A stretch of DNA of 64,000 bases from Setaria digitata. Lineage: Eukaryota > Nematoda > Chromadorea > Rhabditida > Setariidae. The notes below the pieces were generated by a model. That model was not told where the DNA came from and searched no databases. It worked only from the letters and a program-made list of their open reading frames with translations. The DNA is taken from NCBI GenBank assembly GCA_003640385.1, contig RCAB01000360.1, positions 1 to 64,000 on the forward strand, in the 5' to 3' direction. Positions 42,354-56,405 of this stretch are shown piece after piece; positions within the stretch are counted from its first letter, which is position 1, and each line of letters opens with the position of its first letter. The translations under genes were made by a program, and so were the position numbers.

Positions 42354-43769
42354 GTTACTAAAACCGTGTTCAAGAACTGTGCATAAATGTGCAACATTTC
42401 ATCGTATTAGTGATTAAAACTGAATTTAAAAAATCTCAAATGAAATGAATGACCGCATTCATTTGTCAAACAAGTATAAAACCCACCTTTCTTCTCCTTT
42501 TTCACAATCCCGAATTATCCGCCTTTAAACACTGGAATAAACTATTCGCCCTACACACGCACTGTTAAATGTTACCGAGATGCTAATAAATTCAACAAAT
42601 CTATATTTTACATCCTGTCATGCAAATCATCTTAAATGAAGGAGCTTTTCATACCGCAGATTTGAGATCTGATTCGAGTAAGATTTGTTAATAAGAAGCA
42701 GTAGGATGAATTTGACTTCCTGGTTTTCACTAGAAATTAGTGAATCATATGCTCGAAAATGCCCTGGAAAAATTTTCCTGTTTAATCTCAGATCAAAATA
42801 AAAGAGCTGCGAACTGCAAATTTAACTTCCATCAAATGATTTCAGTTTTCACTGATACAGGACTGCAGCTACTCCTTTATTTTCGGAAGGCAGCTAAATA
42901 AACATTTTGAAACGAAGAAAAAAGGCATCGATCGACCTGGAGGGTGCAAATATATTTTTTGGAAAAATATTTTTGAAGTTTGAGAAAAAAAAAAAATGCA
43001 AGAATAATCATAATTTAGGAGCAATTATCTTATTTAAATGAATTATTAGAAAAAAAAAAAAAGAGGAAAAAATTTTCATGAACTATTTTTTGCTAGACAA
43101 CAACCTATTCTGACGGTGCCTCAGCCAATAAGCTCACTGTTTCTCATGGATAACAATTAATACGTATTTTGCTGAAGTGAAAAGTAAAATCAACATAACT
43201 AACTCTGCCATCATCAATGACTGCTTTGGCTTTAAAGTATGAAAAAGATGCACTTTCGAAATGACAGGAAAATTTATCGCACGTAAAGGATGGAACTTTC
43301 CTACTGATTCACACGTTAAGAGCAATATCCCACATAGCTTTCACCTTCTCTTTTCAAACAACCTTCAAAAGTGAACTATTTGCATTTAAACAAATCTAAA
43401 ACAATAGCTACGAGTTCCATTATCAGAAACACTTTCTGAAGTATCTTCCGATTTTAGTGCTAAACAAAACTTTTACAACCAAGAGGTGATTATTTTTGGA
43501 CGGCCCAAGAGTAGAATCTTTAATGCAGAACGGCTTTTCTAAACAACGGGTACGTATTCCATAATCTGATGTGTGAACCTGATGATCATGTAGCAGAAAA
43601 TTTCGAAATGCGCATGGTTAACTTGAATCGCAATATTATAAAAGTTATAAGGTAGAAGAAAACAAGACGCATAACGAGAATGTTTCTCCAATCGTTCAAA
43701 TAATCAAGATGTCAATGATTATTTCGGAATATGCTTTTTGATAATAACAATAATTAATTACAAGGACAG

Positions 43770-43852
43770 TATAGATAATAGTAGTGGTAGTATTAATAAT
43801 TGTAATGTAATAGTAATAGTAACAGTAACAGCAGTAATAACAGTAATAGCAT
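43770..43852. repeat. AGTA/ACAGTA-rich degenerate repeat
   Basis: Runs of ATAGTA, GTAACAGTAACAG and CAGTAATA units; low complexity, no gene context. Confidence 0.7.
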
Positions 43853-45310
43853 GTACATTAGGGAATACAAAAAAAAAAAAAAACATAGGAAATGATGAGT
43901 ATATGTTGATATAATTTCTAAAAGCAACAGCAGAAACATTCTGGAACTTTGCTTTCATTTGCGCAATAAATTTCACCTATAAGAGCAAGGAGAACGGAAA
44001 GATGAAAAAGATATTTCGAATCAGTTTCGGAAAATTTAACTGCCACCGCCAGTTACAACGAGGAAAACTCTCCTTGGTCTCTCCCTCTCTCTTACTCTGT
44101 CCATTTCCTAATGACAAACGGACGAAGAACAGCAATAAAACGAGAAATGTGCGATAACATAACAGAGACACACTTCATCAACGATGTGAAAAGAGGGTTG
44201 AGTAAGAAATCAATCCCTCTTTCCTGCCTTTTGTTTCACAGTTTTCAAATTCTTTTAAATCTGAAATTGACATTTCAAACGTCTACCGGGCAATGAATGT
44301 GGGAAGAAAAGTGTGTTAAGAATGTTTGGCCAAAAGAACAATTAGCATGCAAAGTGAACAACAACACAACTATACCTTTTAATTAGAATCTTGTTCTAGT
44401 GACAGTGAAGTGGTCATTTCATGCAGAACTTGTTTAGCGTCTGTCTCTCCCAGTTACTGATAGTCTAGTTCATTATCACTGCAGGAAGATCATCAATAAC
44501 ACTGCAACAGTTATCCAGTCAGTCCCAGTAGTGCATTAAAGGAAATATGATGGAGTCTTCTATTGTGCAGAGACAATCACCGATGCAGCAGTTACTGTTA
44601 ACAATGGTTTGATGCATAGACATATCATATCTATCGTTTAAATGCTCAACTGAATCGATTTGTAGTGAAGAGGGAGGAAGAAACGTCAGTGTCAACTGTG
44701 CAACAAGGAAGAGGAGGAAAAAAGGTGAAGGAAGATGGAGAGAGGTGGCTTCGGATGTCCATAGTGCTATTTTGCTGGTTCATTTAGGTGGTTGCTTTCG
44801 ATGCCATCTCGTCGTCCGTCAAGCGAATGAATGAATGATAATGACGCCGATGGCGACAACGACAGTGGTGACAATGATCAAGAGACGAAAACCGATGATC
44901 CTCATCGGGTGCTGCATGCATTTGTTACCAATATCATGTGTTAATTCAGCAGTCACTCTCCTTTCCTCCTTCTCCTGCTCCCGTACATTTGCTATTTTCG
45001 AAAAAGAAATGAAGGCGAAAGAAAAACCTTTCCTATTATTTTTCTTATTAAGTTGAAAGGAACGAAAATTAAACCAGAATTACTAGACGCCTTAACAGCA
45101 TGATAAACTCAGCACGTCTCGTCGAGATCTACCTTCCATCGTGGAGGAGGAGTGGTAAGCGTCACTGACCGAGTCCTTCGTTGCACACTTCCTGCAAACG
45201 TTACTTCCCTGAAGACGAACTAACAAGTAGTATTAGCAGTAAGTAGCTGTAACAAGAACATAGCATCTCGCCTTTTCGCGATCATATATATGTGACGATC
45301 GTGGCACTAA

Positions 45311-45385
45311 CTTATTCTTCTATTATTACTCCTCTTCCTCCTCCTCCTCCTCCTTTTCCTCCCGCTCCTCTCCTCTTCTCTTGCT
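45311..45385. repeat. Polypyrimidine (TCC)n-rich tract
   Basis: Nearly pure C/T strand including CCTCCTCCTCCTCCTCC. The minus-strand open frame over it (Arg/Lys-rich) is a product of this repeat and was not called. Confidence 0.85.
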
Positions 45386-46404
45386 ACCACTGCAACTGTT
45401 CCATTCTTCGGTTTACTGCCTGAAATCGAATCGACAACGACACCGATGACGGTTGTAAAAGACCGATGCACGAGAGAATGCGATGACGATGGCGATTTAA
45501 GCACCGACACTTCCCCTACCCACTTCAGGCGTTGACGTTTGCGTTGGCGTCCGCGTGCGATCAGCGCCTTCCTAACATGATCATTATCATTATCACTAGC
45601 AGTCTCGTTTTCCCGCTCTGTCTCTGTTGGCTACTAGCTAACTTATTAAGGAAAGTGAAAAACCGTCTAATCTGGCAACAACGGCACTGACACCCTGCAC
45701 CCAACCCCACAGTGGTCGGTCGATTGCACATATCACATACACAAACATAAACATTGTCACGTCACATACACACAGACAGCGACAGACATGAAATGGAATG
45801 AAATGGCATTTTGCATCAAAATGGATTGAAATGGCAAATATATGAAGCAGCAGTGGCCGTGGAAGCATCTACAACAGCACCGTTAATTGTCCCTCGTCCC
45901 GTCTCGATGCCCTAACACCTGCTGCTCCCATTAAACTATGCTTCCTCCTTCTCTCCATTACTAATACTAATACCAGTACTAATACTACTACTGCTCTTCA
46001 CTCACACCACTCCCATCATTCAATATTATAACTCGTTGTCCTATTTTTGTTATTGCTGCTGCTGCTACTGGCCATGCTCTTAGTGCTGCACTTCGACCAC
46101 TTACAGCCTTAAAGGGCTAATTGCTTGCTACACTCAGTCTTCCCCCAAGCCGACACTATCGAAAAAGGAAACTCACCAACCAAACTGGCCGCCACATGCT
46201 GGAAGCTCTCTTCCCAACTAGCACCACTGCAACACCCTCCTCTCACACGTGGAGCACGTCATTCATCACGTGCTCTCCTCCACTCAGGCCATCAGCGGAC
46301 AATGATCAGCACTCGCTCTCTCCACTCCGCTCACTTCCCCACACTGATCACGTCATCTCCCTCTAGTAGAGATGACGCCGATCACGGTGCGTGCGATCAC
46401 TCAG

Positions 46405-46427
46405 TGCTGCTGCTGCTGCTGCTGCTG
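46405..46427. repeat. (TGC)n trinucleotide repeat
   Basis: Seven to eight uninterrupted TGC units. Read as CTG it gives poly-Leu in a plus-strand open frame with no other support. Confidence 0.9.
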
Positions 46428-46589
46428 ATCCAGGTGCACTGAAACAGTTCAGGGAGCAGGAAGTGATAGAGCTGTACCTAGCAGTGGAGAGAACAACAAG
46501 CGGGCAAGGTTGTCGAGAAATGATGAATAGAAAGGTGCTGGGAGGGCTGCTCGTGTCAAGTGAGCAATAGTTACGGGCTGAGAATTATT

Positions 46590-46620
46590 GAACGAACGAA
46601 CGAATGAATGAATGAAATGA
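46590..46620. repeat. (GAAC)n/(GAAT)n tetranucleotide repeat
   Basis: Three GAAC-type units pass into GAAT units and end in GAAATGAAA. Confidence 0.85.
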
Positions 46621-48990
46621 AATTGCTACTGTTACACTTACCTCTCCTATTCCCACTCATTACCGCTGTCATCAGCACTCTAACAGTAGCACTAGACAAT
46701 TCACATCTAACCTTTCTTGGCCAAGCAATGTTCAGAGGTCAGCAGCATCCGTTGCTACACGGTGCAGCCAGCAGTAATGACTGCAAATTTTTATAGTCCG
46801 AAAACCTATTCAATGCAACCAGCCATCAGTCGAGTTTTACATCGATTCGTCGACAGCACATCATCATAGTTCATAAAATAATGTGCCAATGGCCAACTTG
46901 ACTGCAATATCAAATTTTGAGAAAGCATTAAGAAAACTTCGATCCCTTCTCAGGAAACGATGCTAATGGGACGATCATTTGCTAGAAACCTAATGAAGTG
47001 AGTTGAGATGGCATCCATTTGCCACAAACTATCATCCACCAAATTGTCTTGCCTAGTCTCTACTAGCACCTCACTAAGCCGAAACAAGAATGAAGTGCAG
47101 AAGAAGAACCTACAAAGAGACACGTGTCAGGTTTAATAATGTGATCAGCAATAGAAAGCAATGAAGAAAAGTTTGTTCGTTCGCTTACCATCATCAAACG
47201 TCCCATCTACACCACCAGTTGCAGTAGCAGCACCACTATCACGCTATCACTCACTATCACCCACCGCCACCACTACCAATCATTCGCCATTCTGCTTTTA
47301 TCATCTAGAAAAAGAATGAACTCTTGAATCAAGTTATACACATACACTGATATATTACTATACTGCACAAAACACAATACTCAAAAGTTGCTCTGTTTCT
47401 TCTCCAAAAATTTCCTTTCCAATAATAACATCAAAATGAACAAAAAAAAAAAAAAGAAGAGAAATACTGTAGAAATAGAAAAGAATGAAGAAAACATACG
47501 GTGTGTTCCACTGGCAAATCTAAATTGCACTCTAAATTAATCGCCCTTTTGTTTTTTACCTATGACTTCTGCTGCTCTTTCTACACCTAAATCATTTCAT
47601 AGTAATTGTGTTAAATGCACTTTCCTCTAACATAATCAAAATTTACTTACTTAAAAATTTTTAATTTATTATATATGCATTTTTTTTTTATTGATTATAT
47701 ATATACAAGCGAGTTGGCATTTTGAGAACATCGAAACAAGATTTATCAATTGTCAAGTTATTCGTACTCTGACATATTCATTAAAAAATAAAAGCAAAAG
47801 AAAAAAAAAAGGATTTGAAAGAAGAAATGAACTACTTTTAACTAAATAGAATAAATTTTGTTAGTCGTAGCCCTTGCCTCTCTTATAATGGCAGCAATAC
47901 TGTAAGACTTGCTCGAGAAATCTTTCCATATATATGAAGGAATGTATATACAGAAATCTTGTTGAAACTCTTCATGCTTGCTGTATCAGTCATCTTTCGT
48001 GAAAGAGGACACGAAAAGCCACTTATGAATTGAATTATTCGCCTGTTGCAAAAAGAAAAAAAAAAAGTTTTGAAACGATTCGATTCATATCACAAACAGA
48101 GAATTATCAACACAGTTTCAGCAAATTTTACAACACCAACTTAAACAGAGGTATTTTTTTAATGATATAAACTGTGAATAGATAAGAACAGACATACACT
48201 CTCATAAACTGATACGCTTAGCAAATACATCAGCATATATATACATACATACATACTAATTTCTGGTACTATCATCAATCATAACACTGATGTTGTTGTT
48301 GTTGTTAGCAAAACATTTCAAGCAAAAATACTTTCTTTCTTTCGCCTGCACTTCACTTCGTCACAAATTGCTTCAGCTCAGCTCTTTGCACTCAATCAAG
48401 TGATAACGAAGAGCCGTAATCTCTTATCACATGCTTACACGACAATAACCGCTGATATTGCCTTGTTTCACCTGCACTACCTGTCTTCAATTAGTCGCAC
48501 TAGGAGCAGTAGGTAGGCCTCTTCTGGACGCATTATCAGTTGTGACAAGAACGGTCTACGTGCCCAGTGATACGCACTTCTGTATGCCACCATGCTTTCC
48601 AGTAGTGAATCGTTCCAATTGCGCAAACGGATGTGATAACATTGTGATAACATCGGTCTTTCAGCTCTTCCATCAACCCCTGCACTCCAATAATCACTGC
48701 CATCCACACCGAACATTCATCAACTCTCGCACTACTATCAATTACTGATCAGTCCAGACATATTCTCACTACACTTTGGACTAGTCTCCTCTCCCCAAGG
48801 TCTCATCGTCTTCTCCTCATTAGCTCAACTACATCATTGGCATTACACGTAGAACTAGAACCATCCACTGAGCACCTTTGCGGGTCACGTAAATGAAAGT
48901 CTTTTTCACGCGGTAAATCATTTGAATATCGATTTCTTTCTTCTCCTTATATGAAAACTTTTTTTTCCACTCATTTCTTTCTTTTTTTCC

Positions 48991-48992
<2 letters not shown>

Positions 48993-49084
<92 letters not shown>
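48993..49084. repeat. (AC)46 microsatellite
   Basis: Ninety-two nt of perfect AC dinucleotide repeat. The open frame reading His-Thr repeats through it is not a gene. Confidence 0.97.
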
Positions 49085-49086
<2 letters not shown>

Positions 49087-50487
49087 TCCCGGTCAGTTTA
49101 TCGTCACTGAAGTCAAAAGACATTACAGAAGGTGGCGGGAAAGGTTAAAGGTCAAGGATTATAAGAAATCGGTAAGCGAATGTTACGCTGAAAGACACTG
49201 CTTATCTGACCTTTGAAGAATAATAGAGCAATATACTAAATTAGTAACTGAAATGCATGCATGAAATTAGGATTAAAGAAAGTATAAACATTCTACAGCA
49301 CTTTACCAAGTTCATTTTCAACAAGTACCATCGAAAAAAAGGCCATTCATCAGTGATGCTCAATGGACTCTTGCCTTCCTACAATATCAGGATCATTTCA
49401 GATTACAGTCTGAATCAACGGAAACTAACATTGTCACTCATAAAGTATTCATTACTTACTATCTATCAAGCAAATAGCTTCATCATCTTCTCATTGTGCC
49501 TACCTGTTCATCGTCGGATTACAATTCTCTCCACGCACTGTCACTCTAAATTACTTACTGGATATATCTGTACTTCTTCCTGGAATTAACAGCCTGAAAA
49601 TAGAACTGAAAGGTGGAATGCATACGCGTGAATGTACCTTACTGAATTTTTCAAAAAAATATGAAAACTTCTTTCTATAATTGCCGTATGATTTAAGTGC
49701 TTTGCATAACTATCATCGATAATGTGAGATTAAGTTTGGAAAACTTCTGGAATGATGTAAAGGTCACCACTCAATGTCCATCAAAAATTGCATAGTACTG
49801 GAAGATTTTCGCACTATACTATCTTCTTCAGTTCAGTTTTTCACTCTTTTTATAATAAAAAAAAAAAAAAAGAAGGGGAAAACTCACACGCTGAAGATTA
49901 TGTCATTTTGAACTGTGACCTTTGATCCGGCGTAGCTTGTATGGCTTCCAACATCGCTCAAACGAAGAAACGCTTAATCATTACTGTCAGTACAGTATTC
50001 TTAAATATGAAATAATGCTTTATAGTAAATCACTTTCAGATTACGGTTGCTGACTGTCAAAAAAAGCCTTTTTCAGGGAAAACTTTCCTGGACTGCTTGA
50101 AAAATCATCACTTCACACTGATTCTTTGGAAAAATCACTACACAACCACCTTTGAAACACTGCAAATTCCAAATCTGTAAGAATGTTAGTATTAATAAAC
50201 AGTTACAGATTTAGTCTCAATAATTTGAAATCATTCAAAGATGACGACATAATTCACGAGATCACTTCCAGAAGAACAATATTTCAGGAATAACACTACA
50301 ATAGAAAGGAAATGAACCAAACACATGTAACATGTAGTAGAGAGAAAAAAAAAAAATTAATTTTCTCTAAAAAAAAGTCACCAAAAAGAAGGACAAAAAA
50401 GGAAAAAAAAAAAAACCATCGGAGTGTACGAAGCATATGATAAGTATCACTGTCATTCTTTTCAAAGAATGAATATTTGCCATTTGG

Positions 50488-50492
<5 letters not shown>

Positions 50493-50526
<34 letters not shown>
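50493..50526. repeat. (AG)17 microsatellite
   Basis: Perfect AG repeat followed by a GGGAGGGAGGGG purine stretch. Confidence 0.95.
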
Positions 50527-50532
<6 letters not shown>

Positions 50533-53439
50533 AGGGGAAAGTTTAGAACTTTTAGTCTAAAAGTCCCGAAATGAATTAGAAAGAAATCCACATCACGGGA
50601 GAAGGTAACATAGCAGTAGTTACTCAGACCCAACAACTACCACCGCAGAAACGGGCCAAACTTTCCAGATCGGTTCATAGCTTTTTATCGACAATATTCA
50701 CTCTCGTCCAAACTCATTCAAAACTTTGATGGAAATCCTCATGCAAGTGAATTAATGGCTTTTTTACATGTAGAAAGGGAAAAGTTACGTCATACCATCT
50801 TATATTTATTCCTTTCATTTGATCATGACACAAAGTAAAGTAAACTATAAAATTTCTATTGGAAAAGTTAACATTTAAAAATTCATACCATTGCCAAACT
50901 AATTCATTCCTATTACTGTCAGATGTAATTAATTTGTATTTATTAATGAGTAAATTACTTAATATCAAATCAATGAACGAATGAAGCATTTGTGAAGAAA
51001 TATCAACATGATGAACAACAGCAACTGCTGCTTTAATCCTTCATGGACAGTATTCAATTTGTTCAAATACATATGAAACATTGATCTGCAAACAACAAAG
51101 AATTCCTCGATCCCTTCAAGAAAATAATAATTAATTTAATTTCGAGCTCTTTCCTCCGCAACACACACAACTCAAAGCAGCTTCTGTTCAGTTCATCAAG
51201 TAAAACTATAAATGAACAAGAAGACAGAGAAGAATGGCTTAGGATCCCGAAGAGAATCATCAACTTTCCATCTGCTCACAGAATCCTCTCCTTCTTGTCA
51301 CCTTCATTTCTCACTCTGCTTCCTTCTACCCTCGTCACTGCTCATTTATACACACCTTTACAGAAGCGGTAATCAATTCCTCTAAATTTAATTTAAATTT
51401 AAACAAAGGCAATCAGCTATTTCCCGGGTAAACAAATGCACACATAACTTCCTCTATGTCCTCCTGCTCATTCCTCATCGAAATCTAAACCTTTCCAATA
51501 GAATGTTTGTTGCCTAGGAATTCTCAAATAACAATTAACAATGTTGATAATTATAACGACAGCATGAATGAATGAAGGTAAATGATAATGATAAAAGAAA
51601 GAACAACAACACCAACAATATCACTATCACTGCTCAGACATTCAAAATGAAATCCCTTCTGTTATCATTTCGCTACTGTCTATGATACATTTTTGAGTTA
51701 GTTAAAAATGGTCAAGTTCTGAGGTCGAAATATGAAGCAATGAAACTTGCCTTAAAAGTAGATTCTAAAAATTGAAATATTCCAGAAAGTATCAATTCCG
51801 TTCTAAATGGTGACCTTTTCAGCACTCTTCTATCATCTCTCTTTCCGATTCTATTTTAATGCTTCGGATTCCCTTCCAGTCCAACTAAAAATTATTTTGC
51901 ATGCTTCATCCTACAATTAATTCTACAATCTTCCCTCTCACCAAAAAAAAAAAGCATTTATGGATATTATTTATTAAGCATTTATATGAATTTAGCAAAA
52001 GCAAAAGAAAAAATCATTGCTGGAAATACATTCCAAAAACTAGCAGTTATCCTGGCTATCTCCGTTGCTTATCTATTTCAATTTCATTAATCAAAGGATT
52101 CGACTGAGCCATGCTACTGTACAGGTTGAGGTAAGGTTTGAACCAACCTACTCTTACAATTTTGGAAAATAAATTTGTTAAATCAGTTGGAAAGTAGAAC
52201 AGTTTAGATAAAGAATACGAAAAATATTAGACTTGAAAAAAACGCATTTTTTTTTTTTTTTTTAATAAATGAAGGAATATAAATTCTTACTTCTCTATCA
52301 ATGAATATCATCTTAATTCATGAATGATCTAGCAGCAAATAATATAACGGAGTTCACGTGAGGCTTAGTGAAACTTAGTTTAAGCCTAAAGAAATTTGAT
52401 TGATGAATCAAATTAATTTGACAAATGAATTAATCTATTTGGAAACGAATATGAGAAACAAAATAGTAATGTGTACTAACAATCAAGATTTACCTACACC
52501 TATCACAAAAACAAGTGGGCAATTTTGAAATTATCTCACTTTTTTTAAAACCAAAATCTGAAAAAAAAAAAAAAAAAAAATTATACGCTTCTTGAGAAAT
52601 AAAATGAATGAACGGATTTGGTAACTATCGAAAATCAGGAAAATTAAATTATTGCCTTTCAAACTTCCTGTACAAAATTAAAACAAAGTCTTCATTGATC
52701 TTCAGAAAAAAACTAAAACATTTACGATGACCCAATGACCTTTTCCAGTTTCTTATCCATTTCTAACCATTTACCCATCGTTATACCAAAGCAAGGAAGA
52801 AAAGGCAAAAAGGAAAAGGATTTATTCAGCAAGAAATCACATTGATGACAAAATTACTTACATTTTTCTGTGGATCATACGGAAAGATATGGCGTGTCTC
52901 AGAAGAACCAGAAAGATACTGAAAGAAAATTTTTTAAACAGTAAAGAATAAAGTATTTTTACTTAAATGTTAGTCAGAACTGTCTGAGAAATACCGAAAT
53001 TTCTCATCAAACTTCATCATTGTTTAAAAACGAAATGAAACTACGGGGAAGAAGAAAAGTAACGTTGAAGAAAACAACACTTTACAGATCACTACAGCTG
53101 AAATCTAGCAAGAAAATGAAACCATAGGAAAAAAAAAAAAAAAAAAAGGTGCTAATTATATTACAGTCTTGGGAAAAACAATGACAGTGATAATTAAAAT
53201 CACAATGTTAAATTTCATTTCAACCTTCAGTATGACACGGGGAATGTTACAATAATTGCAGCAAAGTGAAAATATCCGGGAATAACTTTTCACTTCCTGG
53301 AATCTGGGAAGTCGCGGGAATTGGTCAGTGGGAAAGATGTGGCACCCCGTTGGGACAGACCCGGTCTAATCGGTGTCTTTTGGCACAGCCACCAACTGGC
53401 AGTAGACAAGGTTGTTGCTACTGGTTATTCTCTCTGAGT

Positions 53440-53490
53440 ATGTGTCCGTTTGTGTGGTGTGTGTGTGTGTGTGCACGGGTGTGCACGGTG
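53440..53490. repeat. GT-rich microsatellite in GC-richer patch
   Basis: GTGTGTGTGTGTGTG core with imperfect flanks (TGTGTCCGTTTGTGTG and GTGCACGGGTGTGCACGGTG). The surrounding 53.3-53.8 kb is less AT-rich than its flanks and might be a promoter region. Confidence 0.75.
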
Positions 53491-53961
53491 AGAGGGAGGG
53501 GGGAAGGGAACGGATATGAGTGAGTGGTGCTCCGTCTGGCCTAGTACCCTCGATCGGTTCGGTCTATCCCATGCCAAGGTCAGATAATACACACACCCAC
53601 ATCGTTTGCACTCACACATGGACAGACGTAGCCTTTAGCAGTACGTCATTTTCATGTTTCACGTACGTCAACTGTATGAGTGATAAGTTACGCGTACCTC
53701 TGACCCGTTGTCGGTCAGTTGTTTAGTGCATTTTGGCGTCTTGTACTGTTCAGCTAGAATCAGAGAAAAGGCAAAAATAGCCGGAAGCTTTGAGGTTTCC
53801 TGAAAGACTACGTTGGTTTGAATCATTCATTAACAGTTCAATCAAAATAAAAGAACCTGTCAACCTGTCGTGCGGAAAGCTGCCGGAGACAACAAACAGT
53901 GCCGTGAGCGATGCAACTTCTCCTGCGACTGTTCAATCAAACACGCATTCTGCCCTACAAG

Positions 53962-54029
53962 TTTCACACGTCTTACGTGCGCTCCGTTCGACAAATTTCA
54001 CGTTTTTGACGTGCGCTCCATATGACAAA
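53962..54029. repeat. 34-bp tandem repeat with ACGTGCGCTCC core
   Basis: Two abutting 34-bp units (53962-53995 and 53996-54029) share TTTCAC at the start, an identical ACGTGCGCTCC core and GACAAA at the end; by hand count 26 of 34 positions match. An upstream TTTCACGTACGTC (about 53657) shares the first part. ACGTG is the core bound by several bHLH-PAS and bZIP factors; any regulatory role is a guess. Confidence 0.7.
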
Positions 54030-54600
54030 TTCTTTTTCTTCCTCCGCTTCAAATCACTTATTTTTCGATCCTATCTATTTTAGTAATACTTCCAGTTGAG
54101 GGATAAAAAGCAGGCAGCGTCATTTGCGTTTTTACCTATCCACGTCTGACATTTCTACGCTTACATTTATGTAAAAGATTTTCAAATTCATTTTTGCCAA
54201 TTTCATACTTGAAAAAATCGCAAACAATGTTCGAAATAGAAATTGAAAACTGAAGATGAGACTGGAAATTAAGTGTTTAAATTAAATTATCTGATTAAAA
54301 TATGGAACTGTATCAATTTTCTGCAGCAAATAATCTCGAAAGGTTAAAAACTCACAGAGAGAAAACGATCCTTCGGTAAACGAAATCGGTAGCTAAACTA
54401 GCAGGAACATGAAGTTAGGATTAGAGCAAATTACTTCAGATTACCGGTCACGTTAATGATTCCACAGTTACAATAAGTGATCAATAAGAGTATAATAAAA
54501 AAGTTTAAGAAATACGAAAGGTTGATACAAAAATAATGAGGTATAATATAGGATCCAATGTTGCTGCTGTTGCTGCCCAGAATTGTAGTGCCAAAGAAGA

Positions 54601-54621
54601 AGGTCAGGTCAGGTCAGGTCA
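54601..54621. repeat. (AGGTC)4 pentanucleotide repeat
   Basis: Four AGGTC units plus A, so AGGTCA occurs every 5 nt. AGGTCA is the nuclear-receptor half-site, but a 5-nt step makes sites overlap, so it may simply be a microsatellite. Confidence 0.9.
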
Positions 54622-55559
54622 AATCACATCTCTATTTGTCTCTAAATGGTCTTCATTGAGATGAGGAGACATTGATTTGCCATCTATCTCAACGTGTTAC
54701 CCACATTTACACCATTCCTTCTTCCCCTTCCAGACAATTAATTATCCCGTTGTCTTTCATATTAACCAAACATTTGTTAGCTTTTTTTGTGATCTGAAGA
54801 ATGCTACCAACAGTAAGTGTCTTTTGAGCAGTTAGCTAATTTAGCTGACAAACTTTGGCATATCACTGATTGTTGAATATTCGATATCAGTCAGAGGGGC
54901 CACTAACTCATAATATCCAGTGCAAAAGGTTAGTTCATATTTGAATATGTGCTATTAATTACATTCTGGACAAATGTAACTCATTTTGCTCCTTCTACAT
55001 GTTCTCTCTCGGTCTCCCATAGGAGTAATAATACTAGAGCAGAAAAAGCTAGAACGAAATGAAAAAGGAATGCATAACATCGAAAGTCTTAATAAACTAG
55101 ACTAGTCGCATATTTCACTTCAAAGGGGAAAAGAAAGCCAACATTCTGTCATGGATTCGAAAGCGATTAATTCATCTCGCCGACAATCCTTCTCGAGTAT
55201 GATTAGGCAAGCAAAATATAACAGAATTCATTTTCCCCTTTCATTCATTCACCAGTTCATCGAGGAGAAGGAATTACGACTCTCACTAAATTTAAATCCA
55301 CATCCGCTTTTGCATTTGATAAGTTTTCTTCTACTGATATCATCTGATCAGTCTTGCTGTTCACAGTCCTAGCAATGGACATATTCTCTGCAATCCTTTA
55401 CATCCAAAATATTAGTATTTACTCGGAGCATTTTTATCGGTCTAGCTGGGAAGTGTAGAGCTATTGACTAATCAACTGATAAACTTGTTAGCATCCTTAA
55501 TGATTACTTCTCTGACAGAGAGGTTTCCTTTTGAATCGGATATCTACTACAAATGGCAT

Positions 55560-55790
55560 CATTTCTTATTATTACTTATTATCAATTATTTATATTCATT
55601 GTTTGTTATTTATTACTTATTATCAATTATTTATTACTCATTATTTATTATGAATATTTATTACTCATTCCTTACTATTCATTGTTTATTACACTTATTA
55701 CTCATCATTCATTGTTTATTATCTGTTACTTATCATTGTTTATTTATTAGTATTAATTGCTTATTATTATTTAATATTAGCTGATCTTTT
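55560..55790. repeat. TTATTAC/TTTATTA-rich minisatellite-like stretch
   Basis: A 25-nt TTATTACTTATTATC-type unit occurs twice about 42 nt apart and decays into related ATTCATTGTTTATTA units. The long Leu/Ile/Tyr open frames across it are repeat artefacts. Confidence 0.75.
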
Positions 55791-56371
55791 TATTAATCAC
55801 TACTTTTAATCACGAGTAAAATTACTACTTTTTATTTTATAATATCTAACTGTTAAATGATCTAGTTACGAATTGGTGCTAACTGAGTAAAGTTGCAAAT
55901 TTTAGCTCAATGCAAGGCTCAGATGATCCGCAAATATCCGATTATTTTTTAATCAGTGAACGGATGGATCACGACAAATCAATGAACAGTGAAGTGCCAT
56001 TTACTGCAAGGAGCAAATTAATGACGAAATTGAATGAAAGAATGAATTTGTGTGATTTAATGAAAATGATCAAATTGTTCATGCATCTTGTGTGACACTC
56101 TCAAGTATGTACGTACACACATACACACCCATGTGCAGACACACACACCCACGTACAGAACTTTCTGTTCTTTTTTCTCATCCATTAATAAATTTCATTC
56201 TTCTTCATGATTTATTTAAAAGAAGTTTTTTTTTTAAGAACATTTGGCCTAAATAAAGAAAAAGATGAGGAGGAAAAAGGAACGGGGTGGAGAGAAATGG
56301 AAACGACCGGATTGATGAGAGGGTAGGTGACCGGTCTAGTTAATTTTACGGTGAACTGAAGGACGACAAAT

Positions 56372-56405
56372 GTAGTAGTAGTAGTAGTAGTAGTGTAGTA
56401 GTAGT
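56372..56405. repeat. (GTA)n microsatellite with flanking direct repeats
   Basis: About eleven TAG/GTA units with one interruption. The array is flanked on both sides by ACGACAAATG, so the whole may be a local duplication. Confidence 0.85.

Larger units (their letters stand above)
44600..46600. other. GC-richer island in gene-poor region
   Basis: By eye this is clearly richer in G, C and CpG than the flanks (for example GCGTTGACGTTTGCGTTGGC near 45528). It contains polypyrimidine and CTG repeats. It lies 3.6-5.6 kb upstream of the MED13 start codon and may be its promoter or a non-coding first exon. No promoter motif was identified. Confidence 0.35.

Noticed and set aside
45307..45510. Arg/Lys-rich minus-strand open frame
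   Set aside because: Its basic run comes from the (TCC)n polypyrimidine repeat; the rest shows no conserved pattern.
46121..46442. Overlapping plus-strand open frames of 81 and 105 codons
   Set aside because: Two frames open at once in a GC-richer patch, ending in poly-Leu from the TGC repeat; no family resemblance.
48458..48748. 96-codon plus-strand open frame with a Cys-rich start
   Set aside because: Looks tempting (CFTCTTC) but has an antisense frame of similar length, no splice support and no recognised domain.
53266..53726. Open frames in the GC-richer GT-repeat patch
   Set aside because: Three overlapping frames on both strands, each running through the microsatellite; no protein signature.
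55464..55784. 106-codon Leu/Ile/Tyr-rich frame resembling membrane segments
   Set aside because: It is produced by the TTATTA minisatellite.
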